The notes: a model not told the origin generated them from the sequence alone. A stretch of 64,000 nucleotides of DNA from Gemmatimonadota bacterium (GCA_018660835.1 JABJJN010000054.1:162877-226876), one strand, 5' to 3'; counted from the stretch's first letter, positions 9,617 through 17,990 are shown. Numbers and translations are program-made.

Positions 9617-10894
9617 CTACAGTGGTAGGGCGATGGTGAAGCACGTGCCATCGCCAGGTGTGCTGTCCACGACAATGCTACCGCCGTGGGCTTCAATGAT
9701 TTTGCGTGACGTCACCAGGCCGAGGCCGGTGCCATCTTCCTTGGTCGTAACGAAGGGGGTGAACAAGCGGTCCTTGATCTCTTCGCTGATCCCCATGCCC
9801 GTGTCCCGCACGTGGACGATGACCCAGTCCCCATCGGTATCACTGGCCTGCGTGACTTCCAGATCGATTGTGCCACCCTCTGGCATGGCCTGTGTCGCAT
9901 TCAGCAGAAGATTGAGGATGACCTGGTGACATTGCTCCGTATCTACGGGGCAGATACAGGGCTTAGCAGGGAACATCCGGCGGATTTCCACCGCTTGCTG
10001 CTTGCGTTCGAGATCGATCTCGAAGAAAGCAGCTGCTTCTTCCACCGTCTGCAGGATGTCGACTGGATGTGTGTTGAGGTTGAGTGGGCGTGTGTAGGAC
10101 AGCAGGCTGGAAACGATTCTGTTCAGTCGGGCAACACCTTCGGTAATCTTGCGCACCAAGCGCCGACTCGGGTCATCTGTCTCAAGGTCACGTTCCAGCA
10201 AATTGGCAAAGCTGGCGATCCCGCCGAGGGGATTGCGGATTTCGTGGGCGACGGTTGCTGCCATCTCGCCAAGGGCCGCCAGTGTATGCATGCGGCGCAC
10301 CTGCTCTTCAAGGCGCTTCATCTCTGTCAGATCGTTGAAGACCTCCGCTGCACCCAGAATGTGACCATCGGCATCCTGAACGAGAGAGGTGGAGAATCCC
10401 AGCGGAATTCTGCGGCCATCGGCGCGCTTCAGGTCCTTCTCTTTGCTCGCCAGGCCTTCGCCCGTCTCCAGTGTGTGCAGAATGGTCTTCTCACGCCCCG
10501 CGTCGAGGCCGACGACCTCTTCATAACTCTTGCCCAGGACTTCCTCCTGGCTACGACCTGTGATCGCCTCGGCCGCACGATTGAAGACGGTGATATTGCC
10601 GTCCAGATCGGTGACCAAAACGCCACCGCTCATGCTTTCGAGGATATTGTTGAGATAGTTGCTGACCCGATCCTTCTCTTCGAGGCTGATGCGCAACTCG
10701 CGATTGGTTTCCTCGAGTTTGACATTCAGATACTCGAATTGCTCTTCGAGTTGTTTGTATGCCTCCATGTAGCGCCGCGTCGTTTCGTTGAACAACACGA
10801 AGGAGTCGGCGAAAGCTTCCTCCAGAGGCGCAGCGTCGCTGGAAGGGGACATTTGCAGCACGTGCTCGGGTGGGTGTTCGGAAGGTGTTGTCAT
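9617..10894 (-). CDS. PAS-domain sensor histidine kinase, NtrB-like
   Basis: The 425-residue soluble kinase starts with a coiled-coil segment (about 30-75) and then a PAS domain (GGVLVTDLDGNITVFNRAAE, about 88-200). HisKA with the phospho-acceptor in VAHEIRNPLGG follows, and then the HATPase domain with N box NLLLNATQAMPEGG, G1 box DTGMGIS and G2 box GTGLGL. No transmembrane segments are visible, so the signal is probably cytoplasmic. It is 41 bp upstream of the NtrC-type regulator, the expected cognate partner, and 3 bp after the small gene at 10898-11299, so the three form one operon. The architecture matches NtrB/AtoS/FlrB-like kinases; the stimulus cannot be inferred. Confidence 0.95.
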   Translation of the reverse strand: MTTPSEHPPEHVLQMSPSSDAAPLEEAFADSFVLFNETTRRYMEAYKQLEEQFEYLNVKLEETNRELRISLEEKDRVSNYLNNILESMSGGVLVTDLDGNITVFNRAAEAITGRSQEEVLGKSYEEVVGLDAGREKTILHTLETGEGLASKEKDLKRADGRRIPLGFSTSLVQDADGHILGAAEVFNDLTEMKRLEEQVRRMHTLAALGEMAATVAHEIRNPLGGIASFANLLERDLETDDPSRRLVRKITEGVARLNRIVSSLLSYTRPLNLNTHPVDILQTVEEAAAFFEIDLERKQQAVEIRRMFPAKPCICPVDTEQCHQVILNLLLNATQAMPEGGTIDLEVTQASDTDGDWVIVHVRDTGMGISEEIKDRLFTPFVTTKEDGTGLGLVTSRKIIEAHGGSIVVDSTPGDGTCFTIALPL

Positions 10895-10897
10895 CAG

Positions 10898-11299
10898 TCA
10901 GCGGATCCGTCGTTGCAGGCCACTGAGGCGCACGCCGCGTGACGACAGGCAGTCAACACTCGTGTCATGCAGTTGCAGTAGTTCGCGCAATTGCTTGCCG
11001 AGTTGATCGCGACGTTGGGTCTGGCCGGGGTGGGGGAGCGCAACAAGGCTTCCGAGAGCGCTCTGCAACTCGGTCACGGCATCGCGCTGTTGGTGCAGCA
11101 GTGGCACCAAGTCATTGGCATCCACGCCCTCATCGACGTGGTGTCGTACCTGCTGCGACAAGGAAAGGGCAGTCGCGCAGGCGTCTTCCACCTGCATCCA
11201 AGGATCAACGGCACTGGCCGTCTGCATCTGATCGTTCATGTCTTCACGTTCGCTCTGAGTGCCGGGGCTCTGATTCGGAATCACCTTGCCTTGGGTCAT
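10898..11299 (-). CDS. small helical protein upstream of the two-component pair
   Basis: This 133-residue protein is not recognised. It is largely helical and polar (HLLHQQRDAVTELQSALGSL-like heptads in the middle), without signal peptide or membrane segment, and ends with basic residues. The stop lies 3 bp before the kinase start, which strongly suggests co-transcription. ATG 11299 has little room for an SD site; ATG 11239 (MNDQMQ) is an alternative start. Its size and composition loosely resemble FlgN/FliT-type flagellar chaperones, which would fit a FlrB/FlrC-like pair, but no flagellar gene is present and I would not assign that. Confidence 0.6.
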   Translation of the reverse strand: MTQGKVIPNQSPGTQSEREDMNDQMQTASAVDPWMQVEDACATALSLSQQVRHHVDEGVDANDLVPLLHQQRDAVTELQSALGSLVALPHPGQTQRRDQLGKQLRELLQLHDTSVDCLSSRGVRLSGLQRRIR

Positions 11300-11611
11300 T
11301 CCACCGGTTCATTAGGCAGGAAAGCAAAAGCGGTGCCTTTCGTGACGGTCCCCTGAGAATTCGGTCAACGCCGCATACAAAGCGGGTCCGTGCCGTCAGA
11401 AATCACGCTAGACGGGGAAGATTCTTCCCTGCAATGGGAAAAAGCTGCTGCCAATATAGGGTGGCTGGCGCCACCGAGGCAATCAGAAAAGCCCTAACAG
11501 CATCTGGAGCAAGTACTTAGGGCAGGGGAAGCAAATGCCCCCTTGGCCCCGGGCGTTCCTTGCGCCGGTCAGGTCAGGCCTGGAATTGTTCATGGCCTTG
11601 TGTTCATGGCC
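11300..11611. other. 312-bp gene-free region with several short hairpins
   Basis: No convincing gene is present. Reading leftward it should hold the terminator of the membrane-protein gene (ends 11612) and the promoter of the signalling operon (starts 11299). Visible elements are a direct repeat TGTTCATGGCC (11587-11597 and 11601-11611), the GCCCTAA/TTAGGGC inverted repeat listed separately, a small hairpin GTGGC/GCCAC at 11461-11474 and the hairpin GGGAAG-ATT-CTTCCC near 11416-11432. No sigma-54 or clear sigma-70 promoter was found. Confidence 0.5.
11491..11523 (-). terminator. candidate terminator of the 11612-12289 gene
   Basis: GCCCTAA (11491-11497) and TTAGGGC (11517-11523) form a perfect 7-bp stem with a 19-nt loop. 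Read leftward the stem is followed by TTTTC. The position, about 90 bp after the stop of the leftward membrane-protein gene, suits a terminator, but the loop is large and the T run is short. Confidence 0.4.
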
Positions 11612-12289
11612 CTAGAATCTCGCACCGGGGCGAGGGTCCCTGCGTCGGGATGTTTTTCTGAGATCTCTGCTGATCGCGGGGCGTGCCGATCGAAATACCG
11701 CACCACGCGATGGTCGCCCAGGTGCTTCGGCCGGGAGCGCAGTCTTTTCGGGCAGACCTTCGGCGCGAAGAGCAGATGCCACGACCGTGACATGGGATCT
11801 GCGAATTCTGGCCAAACCCCTGGCCCACAGGACGAATGTCGGCAGGGCGATGCCGGCGATCCCGGCGGCGACGGTGAGGCGATAGGTCTCGTAGGTCACG
11901 TCGCCAAGGATCAATACCAGTGCCAGCAGGCCACAGAATGCCAGTAGCAGGCCCCCAGTGGTGCTGGTGTAACCGCGCCAGAACTGAGCCGCACTTGCCT
12001 CAAGTCCTGTTGGGCGATCGATCAGCTGGTCCGTAGGGGGAGCGTCCGCCTCCGGTGCCTGTTTGGCATCCAGGAGGCCGGCAAGTCTAGCCGACTGCTT
12101 CTCAAAACCTTCAGCCAGGCCGAGCATACCTGTTACAAACAGGGCTGCTCCGACGGCGAGGGCGATACACGCCTCCACGACGGCCGTCAAAGGGACGAGA
12201 CGCTCAGGGTGCAGGCCCAGACTCAAAGAAGCGTGTCCGACGAGAGCGGACAGACCACCAAGAAAAGTGAGTAAAAGGAAACGTCTCAT
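11612..12289 (-). CDS. uncharacterised membrane protein
   Basis: The 225-residue protein carries about four hydrophobic segments: residues 3-20 (possibly a signal anchor), about 33-60 (LTAVVEACIALAVGAALFV), about 113-130 (GGLLLAFCGLLALVLILGD) and about 137-157 (LTVAAGIAGIALPTFVLWA). An acidic, Pro-rich loop joins the second and third, and the C-terminal tail is strongly basic and Arg-rich. I recognise no family. It begins 21 bp after the omega-like gene and is probably co-transcribed with it. The basic tail would be cytoplasmic by the positive-inside rule. Confidence 0.7.
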   Translation of the reverse strand: MRRFLLLTFLGGLSALVGHASLSLGLHPERLVPLTAVVEACIALAVGAALFVTGMLGLAEGFEKQSARLAGLLDAKQAPEADAPPTDQLIDRPTGLEASAAQFWRGYTSTTGGLLLAFCGLLALVLILGDVTYETYRLTVAAGIAGIALPTFVLWARGLARIRRSHVTVVASALRAEGLPEKTALPAEAPGRPSRGAVFRSARPAISRDLRKTSRRRDPRPGARF

Positions 12290-12310
12290 CGCCGCTCTAG
12301 GCGGCCAGGA

Positions 12311-12568
12311 TCACGCCTTGGGTGCGGGTGATTCCTCGTCGCCACTGTTAGGGCCGGCCTTCAAATCGATGCGGCCGACGGAGTAGTCGCTGAAGGCACC
12401 GATGGTCGGATTGGGTTGCTCGCCATCGGATCCTTCTGGAAGCTGCCTGAATTTCACGTTGATATCACGAGCTCGAACTGAAAGAGCCCGACAAGCTGCA
12501 TAGGGGTTGATCGTGACTTCAAGTTTGAAATCTACTTCACGTGCAAACATCGACTGTAGGTCCTGCAT
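12311..12568 (-). CDS. probable RNA polymerase omega subunit (RpoZ-like)
   Basis: This 85-residue acidic protein contains INPYAACRALSVRARDIN, which resembles the conserved omega helix in which a small N-terminal segment is followed by a series of Ala/Arg residues (compare VAAKRARQLN in typical RpoZ). Omega stabilises beta-prime during RNA polymerase assembly. The acidic, Pro-rich tail is common in divergent omegas. ATG 12577 is only one base from an AGGAGG site, so the second ATG at 12568, ten bases from that site, is the more likely start. The call rests on size and one motif; another small helical protein is possible. Confidence 0.5.
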   Translation of the reverse strand: MQDLQSMFAREVDFKLEVTINPYAACRALSVRARDINVKFRQLPEGSDGEQPNPTIGAFSDYSVGRIDLKAGPNSGDEESPAPKA

Positions 12569-12611
12569 TCGAAGCATGCCTCCTAAAGAGTCGTCGGCGA
12601 CAAGTTCCCTA

Positions 12612-12634
12612 TGTCACCCAATAAGTGGGTGACA
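12612..12634. promoter_or_regulatory. 9-bp perfect inverted repeat upstream of the omega-like gene
   Basis: TGTCACCCA and TGGGTGACA are perfectly complementary across a 5-base spacer, and flanking CCT/AGG extends the symmetry with a single offset base. There is no T run, so an operator or a hairpin in the leader is more likely than a terminator. It lies 44 bp upstream of the omega-like start and about 85 bp after the DUF1684 stop. Confidence 0.45.
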
Positions 12635-12718
12635 AGGGTGTTGCCGTCCGTACCGCCGCAGTCCGCCGTGTCTTTCGTGCGATCTGGACAGAATCGAAAG
12701 AAGATATGCCACTGACCG

Positions 12719-13366
12719 TCAGTGAGCAAGATCTGGACCAGTTAAAGTCTCACCTGCCTGGACCCGAAAATCCAAACGATTTTGAGGCGGAGGCAAAGGA
12801 CAGGTATAGGCCGGATTGTAAGCACAGTACGGACTGTAAGCGCTATTAAAATCAAGAAGATATGTTCCATCTTCCGTGCGCAGGATTGGTGCGTATCTGC
12901 CTGCAGGATAGGTGGTAATCCCATTGGTCTCGTCGGTAAAATAAACCGACAGGTCATCATCTCGGGTGGAGCCCATGACCTCAAGCCAGAAGGGTTTTCC
13001 ATCATACTGGAAATGAAAGCGGCCAATTCGTTCAACTGACATCTGCGTTCCATTCGTATCTGGAATCCGCACCTGACGGATGCGTGCATAGCGATGCAGG
13101 CGACCGGTTAGACGGAAACGCAGGTCAATCGGGAAATACTTCAGGCCACCAAAGTTCGCCCGATCTTCAGCCAACAAGGGCGACGCCTCTCCCTGCCGGA
13201 ACATGCTGTCCTTCAGGGCTCGCGATGTAGTGATTTCCTGAGTCAGTTGCGTCGCTACCTGAACGTCTTGTGCCTGAACGTCTTGTGTCTGCGCGGCTCC
13301 GACCGGTGTACTGATTGCGACACCGAGAACCAGGAGATACCCCAGTTGTGTTCCGAGATGTTTCAT
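12719..13366 (-). CDS. secreted DUF1684-family protein
   Basis: From ATG 13366 (GAAGAGG upstream) the 215-residue product has a cleavable signal peptide (LGYLLVLGVAISTPVGAAQ). The DUF1684 hallmarks follow: a glycan-fold-like strand region, LSVYFTDETNGITTYPAGRY, LDFNSAYSPYCAYNPAYTC and the terminal PLPPPQNRL. Function of DUF1684 is not established; members are often exported. A short tandem duplication encodes TQDVQAQDVQ directly after the signal peptide. The upstream in-frame extension to 13444 would bury the signal peptide and is not favoured. It is divergent from the SDR gene. Confidence 0.85.
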   Translation of the reverse strand: MKHLGTQLGYLLVLGVAISTPVGAAQTQDVQAQDVQVATQLTQEITTSRALKDSMFRQGEASPLLAEDRANFGGLKYFPIDLRFRLTGRLHRYARIRQVRIPDTNGTQMSVERIGRFHFQYDGKPFWLEVMGSTRDDDLSVYFTDETNGITTYPAGRYAPILRTEDGTYLLDFNSAYSPYCAYNPAYTCPLPPPQNRLDFRVQAGETLTGPDLAH

Positions 13367-13477
13367 CGCATTGCCTCTTCGCTGATTGACTGACGTGTCA
13401 GGCAGCGGTTGATTTTCGCATACCGCTTGTTCCATGCACCACACATGCTCAGCAGGATTCCTTCAGGAGAGTCGTCC

Positions 13478-14254
13478 ATGCGCCTCGATCAACGTGTTGC
13501 CATCGTCACGGGCGGTAGTTCCGGCATCGGCAGAGCCGTATGCCTGGATTTCGCCCAGTCAGGTGCGAACGTGGTCGTTGCAGATATCCAGGAGGCTCCC
13601 AAACAGGGAATTTACCACGAACAAGACACCGTCACGACCACGACGCAGGAGGTGGAGAATCTCGGTGGCAAGGCCGTCTTCGTCCAGACAGATGTGGCGA
13701 ATGAAGAGAGTGTTCGGTCTCTGGTCGATGCGACGGTTGCCAGCTATGGTGGCGTTGATATCGTCGTCAATAATGCGGGGATCTATATCCCGGGAGACAG
13801 CCAGCAGTTGTCGACGCAGGACTGGGATCGCGTCATTGGTGTCGACTTTCGCTCGGTTTTTCTACTGACGAAGTATGCTGCACCGCATCTGATGAGGTCC
13901 CGGGCGGGGCGCATCATCAACATCGGTTCAGTCCATTCTTTTCGTGGCGGTGCCGGGCCCGCCTACGCCCCGGCGAAGGCGGCAGTCGTGAATCTCACCC
14001 GCGATTCGGCGACGGAATTGGCGCCTCACGGTGTGACGGTGAATGCGATCTGCCCCGGCTATGTTGAGACGGCGATCCAGGATTACCTCACGCCAGAGCA
14101 GATTGACGAAGCACGGCAGCGCACACCCCTGCCAAGACTCGGCGTGCCCACAGACATTTCTCGGGCCTGCACATTCCTGGCCTCCGATGACGCCGAATGG
14201 ATCACCGGTGTCGCTCTGCCGATCGACGGCGGCTGGCTTGCACCCATCATCTAG
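13478..14254 (+). CDS. short-chain dehydrogenase/reductase
   Basis: A classical SDR of 258 residues: the cofactor motif TGGSSGIGR near the N-terminus, NNAGI, and the catalytic Ser plus YAPAK (Tyr-x-x-x-Lys). It ends with the usual EWITGVALPIDGGW substrate/tetramer segment. ATG 13478 follows AGGAGA by seven bases; the frame extends upstream to 13409 without support. The substrate is unknown. The beta-helix gene starts 12 bp downstream, suggesting that the pair acts in sugar or polyol metabolism. Confidence 0.92.
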   Translation: MRLDQRVAIVTGGSSGIGRAVCLDFAQSGANVVVADIQEAPKQGIYHEQDTVTTTTQEVENLGGKAVFVQTDVANEESVRSLVDATVASYGGVDIVVNNAGIYIPGDSQQLSTQDWDRVIGVDFRSVFLLTKYAAPHLMRSRAGRIINIGSVHSFRGGAGPAYAPAKAAVVNLTRDSATELAPHGVTVNAICPGYVETAIQDYLTPEQIDEARQRTPLPRLGVPTDISRACTFLASDDAEWITGVALPIDGGWLAPII

Positions 14255-14266
14255 GAACATCCAAGC

Positions 14267-15511
14267 ATGAGCGTGATTTCGCTGAGCACCGAACAGGCCG
14301 CGACTGCCCTTCAGATCCAACGTCATATCGATGCCCTCGCCAGCGACGGGGGCGGGAGAATCGTCTTACCCGTCATGGATCTGACACTGGACCGAGGTCT
14401 GACGCTGCGCAATGGTATCGAACTCACCGGACAGGGAGATGACACTATCCTGCGCAAAGGGCCAGGGCAGATCTATCCTCTCTCCGGATACCATAACTAC
14501 GGCATGTGCGACGTGCCGCTCGCCGATGCGACGGGTCTTGAGGTAGGGATGACGGTCTCCGTCCACGATAGCAAGACCCACGGCGGTTTTTATGAAACTT
14601 TCGCCACGATCACCTGGATCCAGGACAACTGGGTTGGCTTGGATCACGGCATTGAGGCCGATTACCGCGCCGAGGACAAACCGGCTCTGACCACGGTGTA
14701 TCCGCTGGTTTTCGGCCACCGTATCCAATCGGCTGCAGTGCGTGATCTACGCCTGGAGGGCAATCGGGCCGCGAGCGATCGCAACATGGGTGGCTGTCGT
14801 GGTGGTGCCATTTACTTCTACCAGAGTCGAGACCTGGAGATCACCGGGATTCGTGAGGCGGACTACGATGGTGAGGGGCTGAGCTTTCAGATGTGCCGCG
14901 ATGTCTTGATCCGAGACTGTCGCTTTGATGGCAATTCCGGCAACGGTCTGCACCCGGGGGCGGGCAGCACGAACGTCCTGTTCGAATCCTGTGGCGGGCG
15001 AGACAACGCCAAGAGTGGATTCTTCTTCTGTGTTCGCGCCAATCACATCACAGTGAGGGACTGCGATTTCGAACACAACGATTCCGGCATGTCGATCGGA
15101 ACCCGTGATTGCCACAATCTGATCGAGGATTGCCGTATCCGTGACAACCGCCGAGTGGGGTTATTGGTGCGGCCGTCGCCACGCCCGGTCGAGGTGCACA
15201 CCTGTCATATCCGTCGCTGTCAGATCAGCGCAAATGGCGACGCCCAGGTGGATATTACCAGCGATGCCCACGATTTGCTCTTTGAGGACAATCGGATCGA
15301 CGGCGAGGGGCAGGGCATTGGAATTCGAGTCGCCGCGACGGCATCGTCCATCGGCCTGGTGGACAATCAGATCTCTCAATGCGAACACGACGTCCAGATC
15401 AAGAACGAAGCCAGTATCGGGGCACCGCCGCAGGTCTCCACCTGCGGCTACGCAGACGCACCGGCAAGCGCATTTCTGCATCTGTCCGTTCCCGACCTGT
15501 CGCCGACGTGA
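14267..15511 (+). CDS. right-handed parallel beta-helix (pectate-lyase-like) protein
   Basis: The 414-residue protein shows repeated short coils typical of right-handed beta-helices, with recurring pairs such as VRDLRLEGN, LEITGIREADYDG, VLIRDCRFDGNSGNG, ITVRDCDFEHNDSG and LIEDCRIRDNRR, each about 22-25 residues. Such folds occur in polysaccharide lyases, epimerases and glycoside hydrolases. There is no signal peptide, so it is probably cytoplasmic. It follows the SDR by 12 bp (AGGAAC upstream of the ATG) and ends 2 bp before the end of the convergent AICARFT gene. No catalytic residues could be assigned by eye. Confidence 0.85.
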   Translation: MSVISLSTEQAATALQIQRHIDALASDGGGRIVLPVMDLTLDRGLTLRNGIELTGQGDDTILRKGPGQIYPLSGYHNYGMCDVPLADATGLEVGMTVSVHDSKTHGGFYETFATITWIQDNWVGLDHGIEADYRAEDKPALTTVYPLVFGHRIQSAAVRDLRLEGNRAASDRNMGGCRGGAIYFYQSRDLEITGIREADYDGEGLSFQMCRDVLIRDCRFDGNSGNGLHPGAGSTNVLFESCGGRDNAKSGFFFCVRANHITVRDCDFEHNDSGMSIGTRDCHNLIEDCRIRDNRRVGLLVRPSPRPVEVHTCHIRRCQISANGDAQVDITSDAHDLLFEDNRIDGEGQGIGIRVAATASSIGLVDNQISQCEHDVQIKNEASIGAPPQVSTCGYADAPASAFLHLSVPDLSPT

Positions 15512-15513
15512 GT

Positions 15514-16683
15514 TTAGTGGTGGAAGAGGCGCACACCGGAGAACACGACAACCATGCCGTATTCATTGGCCGCCGTAATGACCGAGTCATCGCCAATGGA
15601 ACCGCCCGCCTCGACGACATATTCGACGCCCGAGCGACTGGCACGGTCGATGTTGTCGCGAAAGGGAAAAAACGCGTCGGAACTGAGGGCGACGCCCTGC
15701 ATCGAATCCAACCAACTTCTGCGTTCGCTCGCTGACAATCTGTCGGGGACTGAGCGAAAACAAGCCTCCCATGCACCTTGTTCGGCACCTGTCAGTTCCT
15801 GCTCGAAGTACAAGTCGATCGCATTGTCCCTGTCGGCCCGCCTGAGTCCCTTGGCGAAGCGAATGTCACGCACAACTGGATGTTGACGCAGATACCAGCG
15901 GTCAGCTTTGTCAGCGGCGAGCCGCACACAGTGGATCCTTGACTGCTGGCCGGCGCCGACGCCCACCAGTTGGCCATCCATAGCGAGCACGACAGAATTC
16001 GACTGAGTGTATTTCACGCCAATCGTTGCGACCGTCAGATCTCTGATGGCATCAGCACTCAACTGCGTATTCTGTGTGACCACATTGCTGAAAAAATCAG
16101 CATCGGGTATGAAGTCATTCCGATGTTGTTCCAGTTCCAGGCCGAAAATCTGCCGACGCTCGAGTGGTTCGGGTTCATATTCCGGGTCGATTTTGACCAC
16201 TCGATACTTGCCACCCTTCTTCTTCCTGAGAATTTCTAGGGCACCCTCTTCGTAGTCAGGGGCGATGATACCATCGGATGTCTCCACACGGATGAGTTCA
16301 GCCGTCGAGACATCGACGGGATCACTCACGGCAATCCAATCGCCAAAACTGGCCATTCTGTCCGCCCCACGGGCACGCGCGTAGGCACAGGCCAATGGAC
16401 TTGGGTCGTCCTGATTGACGAACAGTGCCTGTCGCAACTGATCACTCAGCGGGATCCCGACGGCGGCACCTGCAGGACTGACATGTTTGAATGACGCCGC
16501 CGCTGGCAAGTTCGTCGCCTGACGCAACTCCCGCACCAGCTGCCAGGAATTGAGGGCGTCCATCAGATTGATGTAGCTGGGCGCATCATTGAGGGCTTCG
16601 ATCGGCAGTTCGCCGGACGCTATACAGCGGGCAGCCGCCTGATGTGGGTTGCACCCATATCGCATGCTCAGCTCGTTGCTCAT
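15514..16683 (-). CDS. standalone AICAR transformylase (phosphoribosylaminoimidazolecarboxamide formyltransferase)
   Basis: The 389-residue protein corresponds to the AICAR formyltransferase half of PurH: RYGCNPHQ near the start, FKHVSPAGAAVG (the KHxNPCG region of PurH), SFGDWIAVSD, KYTQSNSVVLAMDGQLVG and GAGQQSR, and near the end DAFFPFRDNID plus GGSIGDDSVITAANEYG. It catalyses formylation of AICAR with 10-formyl-THF, the penultimate step of purine synthesis. The N-terminal IMP cyclohydrolase domain of bifunctional PurH is absent, so IMP closure must be done by a separate enzyme elsewhere. ATG 16683 follows GAGGAAG; GTG 16716 is an alternative. It is divergent from dapA. Confidence 0.9.
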   Translation of the reverse strand: MSNELSMRYGCNPHQAAARCIASGELPIEALNDAPSYINLMDALNSWQLVRELRQATNLPAAASFKHVSPAGAAVGIPLSDQLRQALFVNQDDPSPLACAYARARGADRMASFGDWIAVSDPVDVSTAELIRVETSDGIIAPDYEEGALEILRKKKGGKYRVVKIDPEYEPEPLERRQIFGLELEQHRNDFIPDADFFSNVVTQNTQLSADAIRDLTVATIGVKYTQSNSVVLAMDGQLVGVGAGQQSRIHCVRLAADKADRWYLRQHPVVRDIRFAKGLRRADRDNAIDLYFEQELTGAEQGAWEACFRSVPDRLSASERRSWLDSMQGVALSSDAFFPFRDNIDRASRSGVEYVVEAGGSIGDDSVITAANEYGMVVVFSGVRLFHH

Positions 16684-16761
16684 CTTCGGAATCTTCCTCT
16701 GCAGTTTCTGTGTCACGTCATAAGTGAGTGCGTGGTGTTGAGTTACGACATCTGGATCGCG

Positions 16762-16790
16762 TTGACACTGTGTTCACGTCACTTTATCAT
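16762..16790 (+). promoter_or_regulatory. sigma-70 promoter for dapA-dapB
   Basis: TTGACA (16762-16767) and TATCAT (16785-16790) are separated by 17 bp, the best promoter match I saw in the window. Transcription would start near 16797, giving a leader of about 140 nt before dapA. The leader holds a perfect 12-bp palindrome at 16850-16861 and a short GCCGG/CCGGC hairpin (16908-16925) just before the SD site. Confidence 0.75.
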
Positions 16791-16938
16791 CGCCGCTTCA
16801 ACAATGCTGCGTTGCAATCTTCCAACGACCGGCTGGATTTTGACGACCGGTCTTCGAAGACTCGCCTAGTTCCTGCACCTTCGCAAGACCAATGAACCAC
16901 ACCCACGGCCGGTCCGCCATCCGGCGACGGAGAGCGTC

Positions 16939-17979
16939 ATGTTTAAGGGCTGTTACACCGCTTCGATTACGCCAATGCGTGCCGACGGGTCCGTCGACTA
17001 CGATGGCTTGGAGCGGTTGGTTGAATTTCAGATCAGTAGCGGTATCGAAGGAGTGCTGGCCGTCGGTACCACCGGCGAAAGCCCCACTCTGTTGTGGGAA
17101 GAACACAATCAGGTGACCAAGCAGATTGCGCAGGCCTGCAAGGGGCGCTGCAAATCGATCGCAGGCACGGGGTCTAATTCGACGCGCGAGACCATCGCAG
17201 GAACCGAGCACGCATCTCATCTGGGTGTCGACGCGGTGTTGCTCGTCGACCCCTATTACAATGGCCCTTCTTCTCTCGAGATTCGCCGCGAATACGTGTC
17301 GCCTGTCGCCGCAGAATTTCCACAGATGCCCATCATCCCCTATGTAATTCCAGGACGCACAGGCACCATGATGTATCCGGAGGACCTGGCCATCCTCTAT
17401 GCGGAGCACCCGAATGTCTGTGCCGTGAAGGAAGCAACCGGCGACTACGACAACATGGCGCACACGCGGGCTGTATGTGGTGACGATTACATCATTCTAT
17501 CGGGTGACGATGATCGAACGGTGGAGATGATGACGCGTGCTGATATCCGTGCGGCCGGTGTCATCTCTGTCATGTCGAATATTCTGCCGGGTCCCATTCA
17601 GCGACTCGCTGAGGCGATCACCGCCGGTGACATGACGGCAGCCGACAAACTCGCCGCCGATATGAAGCCTCTGTTTGGCATTGTCGGAGTGACCACAACA
17701 GAGACGTCGCCGCATGGGACTGTGCAGTGCAAGTCGAGGAATCCCGTGCCGGTGAAGACGCTGATGAATATTCTCGGTATGCCATCGGGACCTTGCCGGC
17801 GCCCACTCGGAAAGCTGACACGCCAAGGCATTGATGTGACGCTGGCTGCGGCTCGGCAGCTGTTTGCCAATGATCCGGAACTACTGACGCCAATCGGTGA
17901 TTTCTTCAGCGTCGACATCGAAGCACGCCTTCAGGATGCAAGTCTGATCGACCAACTTATCTACACCGGCAGCTATTAG
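16939..17979 (+). CDS. dapA: 4-hydroxy-tetrahydrodipicolinate synthase
   Basis: A TIM-barrel aldolase of the DapA family: GTTGESPTL (pyruvate-binding Thr pair), IPYVIPGRTGT (catalytic Tyr region) and VKEATGDYDN with the Schiff-base Lys. It condenses pyruvate with aspartate semialdehyde in the DAP/lysine pathway. At 346 residues it exceeds the usual 290-300. The extra sequence lies around the NPVPVK segment and in a C-terminal extension after about residue 300. GGAGA precedes the ATG. dapB follows after 11 bp, which firmly supports this assignment over other NAL/DapA-family aldolases. Confidence 0.93.
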   Translation: MFKGCYTASITPMRADGSVDYDGLERLVEFQISSGIEGVLAVGTTGESPTLLWEEHNQVTKQIAQACKGRCKSIAGTGSNSTRETIAGTEHASHLGVDAVLLVDPYYNGPSSLEIRREYVSPVAAEFPQMPIIPYVIPGRTGTMMYPEDLAILYAEHPNVCAVKEATGDYDNMAHTRAVCGDDYIILSGDDDRTVEMMTRADIRAAGVISVMSNILPGPIQRLAEAITAGDMTAADKLAADMKPLFGIVGVTTTETSPHGTVQCKSRNPVPVKTLMNILGMPSGPCRRPLGKLTRQGIDVTLAAARQLFANDPELLTPIGDFFSVDIEARLQDASLIDQLIYTGSY

Positions 17980-17990
17980 GTGCACGTCTG

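Noticed and set aside
8060..11611. Sigma-54 promoters near the NtrC-type gene
   Set aside because: No GG-N10-GC element with the flanking consensus was found.
12625..12849. Small plus-strand gene between the omega-like and DUF1684 genes
   Set aside because: It overlaps the DUF1684 coding region and has no convincing ribosome site or match.
16797..16938. Lysine riboswitch in the dapA leader
   Set aside because: I could not find its conserved core sequence; only a palindrome and a short hairpin are present.
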